From: Actinomycetota bacterium
GTDB taxonomy: Bacteria; Actinomycetota; Humimicrobiia; Humimicrobiales; Humimicrobiaceae
Direction of reading: 5' to 3'
Length of the DNA: 6,506 nt
NCBI GenBank assembly: GCA_028718045.1
Contig: JAQUMQ010000081.1
Location: 1-6,506, forward strand
Shown here: positions 1 to 5,095 of the stretch, one piece after another
Layout: each line of letters begins with the position of its first letter
Numbering within the stretch: the stretch's first letter is position 1
The notes under the pieces: generated by a model
The model's input: the letters and a program-made list of their open reading frames with translations, nothing else
The model's database searches: none
What the model was told of the DNA's origin: nothing
Translations under genes and position numbers: made by a program

Positions 1-605
1 CGCGACAAATAATGGGTACAACCAGATACATGATGGCTTTGATTGATTTCCCCGAATTGATTCATGACATAAATTCAACTTTTTGTGATTTTCTTATAGC
101 TTATTATGGTAAAATTTGTCGGGACATCGAAATTGACTGTATTCTTATATGGGAAGATATGGCTTATAAATCTGGATCATTGATTTCTCCGTTTCACTAT
201 AGGGAATTTTTAACACCTTATTATAAGAAAATGGTTAATTTTGCGAAAGAAGCAGGAATCGACATCGTAATAACAGATAGCGATGGCTATGTAGAAGATT
301 TGATACCGTTGATAATTGAAACAGGTGTAACGGGAATGTATCCTTTTGAAAGAGCTGCCGGTAATGACCTGTTAAAAATAAGGGAAGCCTTCCCCGATTT
401 TCAGATAATGGGCGGTTTTGATAAAAGAGCTATGTTTTCGAGTGGTGGCAGAGAAGCGATAGACAAAGAACTTGAAATAGTAAAAGAAATGCTTAGAAAG
501 GGCAGATATATTCCTCATACCGACCATTTTGTTTCGGAAGACTGTACCTATGAAAATTTCTCTTATTATAGGAAGCGATTAAATGAAATAATTGATAGTT
601 TGTAA
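1..605 (+). CDS. Uroporphyrinogen decarboxylase family protein, C-terminal part (5' end outside window)
   Basis: The reading frame is open from base 3 to the TAA at 603-605, giving about 200 residues. The ATG at base 12 is probably internal, because the frame stays open to the window edge and family members are usually about 340-390 residues. The visible part follows the URO-D TIM-barrel pattern of the large paralogous subgroup: WEDMAYKSG, then DSDGYVEDLIP (Asp-Gly near a strand end), MYPFERAAGNDL, GGFDKRAM at about 411-434, and the late segment YIPHTDHFV with a His-Thr-Asp-His cluster at 516-527. Such proteins include corrinoid methyltransferases (MtaA/CmuA type) and many uncharacterised members; true HemE carries an N-terminal arginine motif that cannot be checked here. 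The nearest downstream gene is 433 bp away with its own promoter, so the two are probably separate transcription units. Family assignment is confident; the reaction is unknown. Confidence 0.85.
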   Translation, partial: RQIMGTTRYMMALIDFPELIHDINSTFCDFLIAYYGKICRDIEIDCILIWEDMAYKSGSLISPFHYREFLTPYYKKMVNFAKEAGIDIVITDSDGYVEDLIPLIIETGVTGMYPFERAAGNDLLKIREAFPDFQIMGGFDKRAMFSSGGREAIDKELEIVKEMLRKGRYIPHTDHFVSEDCTYENFSYYRKRLNEIIDSL

Positions 606-877
606 ATAAAGATCTAACAATATCTTTAAACTCCATCTTTGATTTTTCAAAAATATATGATTGCTGCCTTCTTATTTTTTTAAATTATTTTTAGGCTATG
701 TTGAATTTATAATCATTGATACACAATCATCGATGCACATTTTAAAACTATAGCAAATCTGGTATGCAAGCTGGATTATTAAGTATATTTATTAATATTG
801 TCTCATTCGATTATTCTTTAAATTTTGGCAATCATTAAATTTTTTAACTTTTACCAAATAATTTTTCTATTTTTTCT

Positions 878-906
878 TTGACAAATTTCAAAAAGCACAT
901 TAAAAT
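878..906 (+). promoter_or_regulatory. Sigma-70/sigma-A type promoter for the aminotransferase gene
   Basis: A perfect -35 box TTGACA (878-883) is followed by a 17-nt spacer and a -10 box TAAAAT (901-906, five of six consensus bases). Transcription would begin near base 913, leaving a leader of about 125 nt before the ATG at 1039. In AT-rich DNA TATA-like boxes are common, but the exact -35 with optimal spacing makes this the best promoter candidate in the window. Confidence 0.6.
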
Positions 907-923
907 TATAAATAATTCAAAAT

Positions 924-959
924 AATTCATTTTAAAGTTATTTTTTAAATATATGAATT
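924..959 (+). other. AU-rich leader hairpin candidate
   Basis: AATTCAT (924-930) pairs with ATGAATT (953-959), and the adjoining TTTAAA (931-936) pairs with TTTAAA (944-949), with a three-base bulge and a seven-base loop. It would form soon after the predicted transcription start of the aminotransferase mRNA. It is composed almost only of A-U pairs and matches no riboswitch class I recognise, so it could be chance. Confidence 0.2.
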
Positions 960-1025
960 TTTAAAATATGATGATTTTATGTAAGTGTTTTTAAGAATAA
1001 TAATGACCGGATTCAATAAGAAGTA

Positions 1026-1032
1026 GAAAGGA
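1026..1032 (+). promoter_or_regulatory. Shine-Dalgarno site of the aminotransferase gene
   Basis: GAAAGGA lies six bases before the ATG at 1039, which is good spacing and fixes that ATG as the start. Confidence 0.7.
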
Positions 1033-1038
1033 TAATAA

Positions 1039-2400
1039 ATGGACTCGATAATTAAAAAAATATTAGAATTTAAAAAAGAAGATATACCAAAATATGAACC
1101 TTATCTTATGCTCGGAGGAGGAACTCCAGGTGTAAATCTTGTAAGGGGAGAAAATGTTTATGTATACGATATTGACGATAAAAAGTATATAGATTGCACA
1201 AGCCAGTCATGGGCGTTAAATTTAGGATATTCGAATCCCGAAATAAATCAGGCAATAAAAGAACAGATTTATTATTCCAGTCATTTTCATACGGGTTACT
1301 ACACCATTGCAAGATATTTGCTTGCAAAAAAAATTGCGGAAATATTCCCGGAAAAAATGAACAGAGTTCTTTTTACAATTGGCGGAGGAGTTTCGATTGA
1401 AGCAGCTCTCAAAATCGCAATTTTGAACAGGCCAAAAGCTCATAATTTTATATCACTTTATGGTGCGTATCACGGGACTTCTTTTATGACGACCGGTGCT
1501 TCTCACATTGCAACCATGGCTTGTGGAAAATATCATGGGGGTTCGGATCTTGCTCATTTTTCACAAAATTTTATTAGAGTTCCTGCACCTTATTATTACA
1601 GACCTTACTTTGAACTAACAAATACAGATGATAATGATGAAGTTGACAGAAGATGCCTTAATGCGCTGGAGATGCAGATAAAATATGGTTCAACCGGTCC
1701 GGTGTGTGCTCTTTTAATGGAACCACTTCAGGCAAGTGGAGGACAGTTGATATTTTCGAAGAATTACCTGCAGGGAGTAAGGGATATATGCAATAAAAAT
1801 AATATCATTCTTATATGGGATTGTATCCAGACAGCTTTTGGCAGGATGGGGACGTGGAGCGCATCCGAATATTACGGCGTAACTCCCGATATTATGGTTC
1901 TCGGAAAATCAATGGGTACCGGATATCCTATTAATGCAGTGGTAATAAGCGATGATATTGAAGGCGTAAAAATGGATGGCATTGATCTTCATACTTTTGG
2001 CAATAACCAGGTAAGCCAGGTAGCTTGTCTTAAAATGATTGAAATCATTGAAAGAGATAATATTCTTGCTAATGTAAGAAATGTGGGTCAATACATAAAA
2101 GATAATCTTCTTGAGATGCAAAAAAAATCAGATCATATAGGAGATGTACGGGCAATAGGCTTTCATATAGGTATTGAATTTGTAAAAAACAAACAAACAA
2201 GAGAACCTGACTATGAAGGTTGCAGCAAGATGAGAGATGATGGCTTTAATAAAGGAATAATATTTGGAGTCGGAGGAACAGGCGAGGGCAAGGCTGTTCT
2301 TAAGATAAAACCTCCTCTTATTACGACAATCAAACAAGGTGATGAGATACTTGAGAAGTTTAGTACAACAGTAAAGGATGTTTATAAAGAAAATCTATAA
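1039..2400 (+). CDS. Class III PLP-dependent aminotransferase (aspartate aminotransferase family fold type I)
   Basis: This 453-residue protein has the normal length of class III (omega) aminotransferases, cytosolic PLP enzymes that transfer amino groups between amines or amino acids and keto or aldehyde acceptors. Visible landmarks in order: the N-terminal GENVYVYDIDDKKYIDC block (about 37-53), a phosphate-loop region GGGVSIEAALK (115-125), GAYHG with Tyr144-His145-Gly146 beside the cofactor ring, Asp261 expected to bind the pyridine nitrogen, the Schiff-base Lys290 in VLGKSMGTGYP, and HTFGNN (His318-Thr319), expected to reach the partner subunit's PLP phosphate. Two motifs depart from the norm: DCIQTAFGR replaces the usual DEVQTGFGR, and the phosphate loop lacks the common SGSEANE form. 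All core cofactor residues remain, so it should be active. It could equally be an epimerase or aminomutase of the same fold. It has its own promoter and converges on the reductase gene 28 bp downstream. Substrate unknown. Confidence 0.9.
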   Translation: MDSIIKKILEFKKEDIPKYEPYLMLGGGTPGVNLVRGENVYVYDIDDKKYIDCTSQSWALNLGYSNPEINQAIKEQIYYSSHFHTGYYTIARYLLAKKIAEIFPEKMNRVLFTIGGGVSIEAALKIAILNRPKAHNFISLYGAYHGTSFMTTGASHIATMACGKYHGGSDLAHFSQNFIRVPAPYYYRPYFELTNTDDNDEVDRRCLNALEMQIKYGSTGPVCALLMEPLQASGGQLIFSKNYLQGVRDICNKNNIILIWDCIQTAFGRMGTWSASEYYGVTPDIMVLGKSMGTGYPINAVVISDDIEGVKMDGIDLHTFGNNQVSQVACLKMIEIIERDNILANVRNVGQYIKDNLLEMQKKSDHIGDVRAIGFHIGIEFVKNKQTREPDYEGCSKMRDDGFNKGIIFGVGGTGEGKAVLKIKPPLITTIKQGDEILEKFSTTVKDVYKENL

Positions 2401-2428
2401 AAAAGATAAGATTGTTCTTTTATTTGTC

Positions 2429-3316
2429 TTACTCTGGCTGAATCAATCTTGTTAATGTGGTATTTTCAACGGTTTCAACCGTGCCTGGAAAGTAATTTAT
2501 GAGAAGATCGACATCCGATTTGTCCATTTTCCAATCCAGTGAGCCAAGATTTTCTTTCAAGTGATCGATATTTCGTGACCTTGATATTGTGACTACATTT
2601 TTTTGAGAGATTAACCAGTTGATGGCAACTTGGTTTTCTGTTTTTTCGTATTTTTTGCAAATTCTTTCGACTATATCGATTTTTTCTTTCGAAAAAAGGC
2701 CTTTCTGGAGAGGACGCCATGCTACGATCATTATGTCATTATCCTGGGCATACTTTATCGAACCATCAATTAAAGGACCTCTGTGTTTTAGATTGTAATG
2801 AAGATGGTTGCACTCTATCTTGTTTGCGCTATACTGTTGTGCTTGTTTGAATTGAGCGACATTAAAATTGCTAAGACCGACATATCTTATATATTGTTTT
2901 TCGACAAGGAAATTAAAAGCTTCCATCGATTCTTTTATATCGATATAAGGATTGGGGGTATGGATGAGATATACATCTATATAATCGGTCCCAAGTCTTT
3001 TCAAGCTGTGTTTTGCGGAATCGACAAGATCGTTATAATGAAGATTCATAGGCGCGACTTTTGTGGTTATTATAAGTTTCGATCTGTCTAAACCATTAAT
3101 TGCAGCTCCAACAAGTTCTTCCGCATGTCCTTCCGCGTACCATTCCGCAGTATCTATATGGGATATTCCCATTTCTATGGCGTATCTTATAGCACGAATA
3201 TCTGCTTTATCATCGTTATCAAAATCTCTAATGTCTCTGCCGCCCATTCCCCAGGTTCCAAAGCCAAATATAGGCAGCTCGAATCCGTTTTTTAATTTTT
3301 TGGTTTCTATTAGCAT
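2429..3316 (-). CDS. Aldo/keto reductase
   Basis: This is a (beta/alpha)8-barrel NAD(P)H-dependent oxidoreductase that reduces aldehydes or ketones, or oxidises sugars and alcohols, in the cytosol. Numbered from the ATG at 3316 it has 295 residues, a typical bacterial AKR length. The catalytic tetrad is complete: Asp55 (HIDTAEWY), Tyr60, Lys86 (ITTKV) and His119 (LIHTP). The N-terminal strand FGFGTWGMGG, the segment VGLSNFNVAQ and the cofactor-side ISRSRN...HLKENL (about 244-256) are also present. The frame extends 12 codons upstream to a TTG at 3350-3352, but those residues (LFYVIDYIIWI) look unlike the family, and the best promoter candidate would start transcription downstream of that TTG, so I chose the ATG. 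Neither start has a strong Shine-Dalgarno site. It is transcribed divergently from the transporter genes, suggesting a shared control region, and could act on the imported compound or a derivative; that is inference. Confidence 0.92.
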   Translation of the reverse strand: MLIETKKLKNGFELPIFGFGTWGMGGRDIRDFDNDDKADIRAIRYAIEMGISHIDTAEWYAEGHAEELVGAAINGLDRSKLIITTKVAPMNLHYNDLVDSAKHSLKRLGTDYIDVYLIHTPNPYIDIKESMEAFNFLVEKQYIRYVGLSNFNVAQFKQAQQYSANKIECNHLHYNLKHRGPLIDGSIKYAQDNDIMIVAWRPLQKGLFSKEKIDIVERICKKYEKTENQVAINWLISQKNVVTISRSRNIDHLKENLGSLDWKMDKSDVDLLINYFPGTVETVENTTLTRLIQPE

Positions 3317-3354
3317 GATCCAGATAATATAATCTATGACGTAAAATAGCAATA

Positions 3355-3384
3355 TTTATAGTTTTATATAAGTTAATATTTCAA
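3355..3384 (-). promoter_or_regulatory. Promoter candidate for the aldo/keto reductase gene
   Basis: Read on the minus strand, TTGAAA (3384-3379, five of six -35 bases), an 18-nt spacer and TATAAA (3360-3355, five of six -10 bases) would start transcription near 3348. That lies about 30 nt before the ATG at 3316 and downstream of the alternative TTG start. AT richness makes chance matches likely. Confidence 0.35.
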
Positions 3385-3601
3385 CGTATTATTATTTTTG
3401 CATAAAAGCTAAAGTATTTATTGGGAAGATATAAAAAAGTATATAAATTAAGTAGATGCGATGCTAAGAGTTGTTTTTTATTAATCCGTGCTATTTTTAT
3501 ACTATCTTTTTCTTATATAAAGTTCTTATAAAAAATAACTGCAGTAATTTAAAGATGTAAGCCAAAAAATTCCGTTTTATATGACAATAATAAAATTATT
3601 G

Positions 3602-3630
3602 TTGACAAATCTAGGTAAAAGTTATATTTT
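3602..3630 (+). promoter_or_regulatory. Distal promoter candidate for the transporter operon
   Basis: A perfect TTGACA (3602-3607) is followed after 17 nt by TATTTT (four of six), or after a short 15-nt spacer by TATATT (five of six). If used, the transcript would have a leader of about 365 nt before the binding-protein start and would cross the palindrome at 3784-3803. Confidence 0.35.
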
Positions 3631-3783
3631 TAGAACAAATAAATTCATAAAAGCTCATAATAAATATATAATGAACTTGTTATGGTATTTCTTTACGGAT
3701 TCTTGGTATTTTGCCATATAAAGTTTTAAAAAGTTAAGAAAATCTCATTTTTTAATTTAGATAATTATATTTTTTTTTATACC

Positions 3784-3803
3784 ATGATTAATCGGTTAAT
3801 CAT
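3784..3803. promoter_or_regulatory. Probable LacI/GalR-family operator palindrome
   Basis: The arms ATGATTAA (3784-3791) and TTAATCAT (3796-3803) are perfect inverted repeats around TCGG. Centred on the CG at 3793-3794, ten-base half sites agree at nine positions. The core AATCGGTT fits the AANCGNTT pattern typical of LacI-family repressor sites, which have a central CpG. It is not followed by a T-run on the plus strand, so it is unlikely to be a terminator. It lies about 200 bp before a ribose-type ABC transporter, a common target of such repressors. It is not a catabolite-repression (cre) site, because TG and CA are not at the required distance from the centre. Confidence 0.55.
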
Positions 3804-3816
3804 AAAATTAAAAAAT

Positions 3817-3846
3817 TAGACAATACTAAACATCCATTAATATTTT
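3817..3846 (+). promoter_or_regulatory. Proximal promoter candidate for the transporter operon
   Basis: TAGACA (3817-3822, five of six -35 bases) and TATTTT (3841-3846, four of six) are separated by 18 nt, starting 14 bp after the palindrome. The boxes are weak, and the call rests mainly on position between operator and gene. Confidence 0.25.
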
Positions 3847-3990
3847 GTCGATAAGCGAAGAAACAAATAAGTTAAAATCATTAGCAACTAAACATTTATG
3901 GAATATACGGCATATATGCTTTTAAAAATTTTTAAAATAAAAAGCTTTCTATTGTTAAAAAATATGTATGGACGGATTAAAAAAACAATA

Positions 3991-3998
3991 AAGGGAGG
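3991..3998 (+). promoter_or_regulatory. Shine-Dalgarno site of the binding-protein gene
   Basis: AAGGGAGG ends directly against a run of three possible start codons, TTG (3999), TTG (4002) and GTG (4005). Spacing from GGGAGG is 0, 3 and 6 nt respectively, so the GTG is the likely start. Confidence 0.75.
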
Positions 3999-4004
3999 TT
4001 GTTG

Positions 4005-5036
4005 GTGAGAAAATTAATTGTTTTATTCATTGGTTTAATTATTATTTTTACATTTGTGGGTTGTAAAGCAAAAGATGTTGCTGAAACAACCGAAGCACAA
4101 ACGACCGTAGCTGTTTCAGAGACTACGATAGAGACAAAAACCGCTAAAACATGGAAAATAGGATTCAATAATTATGGTGACTCCCATGAGTTTTGCGCAA
4201 AAGTTTCTGCTGGGATTAGAGAGGAAGCTAAAAAAGCAGGTGTTGAGCTTGAGTATACCGAAGCAATGATGGATGGTGCAAAAATGATTGCAAACACTCA
4301 GACACTCATAGATAAAGGATGTGATCTAATCATAGATTTTAATTGGATACCCGAAGTAGGCGTTACAATGCTTAAGATGTGTAATGATGCTGGTGTTAAA
4401 CTTATCTCAATGGATACGGTGTATGAAGGCACTTATTATTTTGGAGCCAACTCATACAAAGCCGGTCAAGTTCTTGGTGAATACATGTCAGGACTTATAA
4501 AAGAAAAATGGAACGGTAAAATAGATGCATTTGTGGGATTGTATTACCTTGCTGGCGGAGATATCGTTATGGACAGAGTTAAAGGGTGCGAAGATTATTT
4601 AAAAGATGCTGAAGGTATAGAATTTCCAAGTGATGATATGAATTTTTTATTTGACGCAGGCTCATCTGATCAGACGGTGAATTGTAAACAAAAAGCAACC
4701 GACTTTCTTACTGCTCACCCTGACTTAAAGCATATTGTATTTGTTACTCATAATGATGAAAGTGGAGCAGGTGTGTTTGCAGGTATAGAAGCTTCAGCCA
4801 GAGAGGCAGATTGCCTGTTGGGGTCAACAGGTGGAGATACACCATTTCAAGATCATATAAGAGCAGGTGGAGGTGATGTATGGGTAGCATCTAGTGCATT
4901 TGCTCCTGAAAAGTATGGAGCTCAAGTAATACCAATGGCCATTGATATCTTAGAAGGCAAAGATGTCCCTATGGAGGTATATCTGGAGCATTTTGTGATA
5001 AACAAAGATAATTTAGATGAGTATTATCCTCAATAA
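4005..5036 (+). CDS. Ribose-type ABC transporter substrate-binding lipoprotein (periplasmic-binding-protein type I)
   Basis: The 343-residue protein begins at GTG 4005 by Shine-Dalgarno spacing. Residues 1-20 form a lipoprotein signal: Arg-Lys, a hydrophobic stretch, then FVGC with the lipidated Cys20. A Thr/Glu-rich linker follows (about 24-47). From about 50 (TWKIGFNN) it has the two-lobed type I binding fold: GIREEAKKAGVELEY, TLIDKGCDLIIDFNW, AGVKLISMDT, GANSYKAGQVLGEYM, a hinge into the second lobe, HIVFVTHNDESGAGVFAGIEAS and a C-terminal IPMAIDILEGKDVP helix. It would sit outside the membrane and deliver a sugar or related small ligand to the permease; ribose, xylose, inositol and autoinducer-2 receptors all share this fold, so the ligand is unknown. 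Besides Cys20 the mature protein keeps six cysteines, a little unusual for an exported protein. The cognate ATPase gene follows after 59 bp. Confidence 0.9.
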   Translation: MRKLIVLFIGLIIIFTFVGCKAKDVAETTEAQTTVAVSETTIETKTAKTWKIGFNNYGDSHEFCAKVSAGIREEAKKAGVELEYTEAMMDGAKMIANTQTLIDKGCDLIIDFNWIPEVGVTMLKMCNDAGVKLISMDTVYEGTYYFGANSYKAGQVLGEYMSGLIKEKWNGKIDAFVGLYYLAGGDIVMDRVKGCEDYLKDAEGIEFPSDDMNFLFDAGSSDQTVNCKQKATDFLTAHPDLKHIVFVTHNDESGAGVFAGIEASAREADCLLGSTGGDTPFQDHIRAGGGDVWVASSAFAPEKYGAQVIPMAIDILEGKDVPMEVYLEHFVINKDNLDEYYPQ

Positions 5037-5059
5037 GTATGGTTTTTATTCGTCCATAC
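5037..5059 (+). other. Hairpin between binding-protein and ATPase genes
   Basis: GTATGG (5037-5042), immediately after the stop codon, pairs with CCATAC (5054-5059) across an 11-base loop. There is no T-run after it, so complete termination is unlikely. In binding-protein operons such structures often protect the upstream mRNA so that the binding protein outnumbers the membrane components; whether this six-pair stem does so is inference. Confidence 0.35.
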
Positions 5060-5085
5060 ATAAAATCATATCTTAATAAAAGGCA

Positions 5086-5092
5086 AGGTGAT
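5086..5092 (+). promoter_or_regulatory. Shine-Dalgarno site deciding a TTG start
   Basis: AGGTGAT is complementary to the 5' side of the 16S rRNA anti-Shine-Dalgarno tail. It lies three bases before TTG 5096, which is about seven bases after correcting for the register of the pairing. No ATG lies closer in frame than 5117. Confidence 0.6.
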
Positions 5093-5095
5093 AAT

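Larger units (their letters stand above)
606..1038. other. AT-rich intergenic region with promoter and leader
   Basis: No credible coding sequence is present on either strand. The region holds a near-consensus promoter at 878-906, an AU-rich leader hairpin at 924-959 and the Shine-Dalgarno site at 1026-1032. A 10-bp direct repeat, AATCATYGAT, occurs at 711-720 and 725-734. A six-pair stem at 608-613/622-627 follows the URO-D-like gene but lacks a following T-run, so I do not call it a terminator. The rest is homopolymer-rich AT sequence in which I see nothing further. Confidence 0.6.
3317..3998. other. Long AT-rich divergent regulatory region
   Basis: About 680 bp separate the reductase start from the binding-protein start, with no credible gene on either strand. 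It contains a minus-strand promoter candidate at 3355-3384, plus-strand candidates at 3602-3630 and 3817-3846, a CG-centred palindrome at 3784-3803, and direct repeats TTCTTATA (3520-3527, 3533-3540) and TGGTATTT (3683-3690, 3704-3711; 21-bp period). The stretches between are A/T runs in which I see nothing else. Confidence 0.6.

Noticed and set aside
608..627. AAAGAT/ATCTTT stem after the URO-D-like gene as a terminator.
   Set aside because: It has a short weak stem, an eight-base loop and no following T-run.
141..1820. Exact 14-base repeat ATTCTTATATGGGA at 141-154 and 1807-1820.
   Set aside because: Both copies encode a similar ILIW beta-strand in unrelated enzymes; coincidence of AT-rich codon use is the simplest explanation.
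2401..2421. AAAAGA/TCTTTT stem between the convergent aminotransferase and reductase genes as a bidirectional terminator.
   Set aside because: It has only six pairs, five of them A-T, with a nine-base loop; too weak to call.
2798..3332. Plus-strand open frames across the aldo/keto reductase gene.
   Set aside because: They lie antisense to a gene with a full catalytic tetrad and show no family-like sequence or ribosome-binding sites.
3671..3721. Small ORF of 16 codons (starts MNLLWYFF) as a possible leader peptide.
   Set aside because: It has no ribosome-binding site, and its codons are not stacked with any regulatory amino acid.
3966..5059. GTATGGACG (3966-3974) and its reverse complement (5051-5059) flank the binding-protein gene like terminal inverted repeats.
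   Set aside because: Nine-base inverted matches are expected many times by chance in 6.5 kb, and there are no target duplications or transposase.
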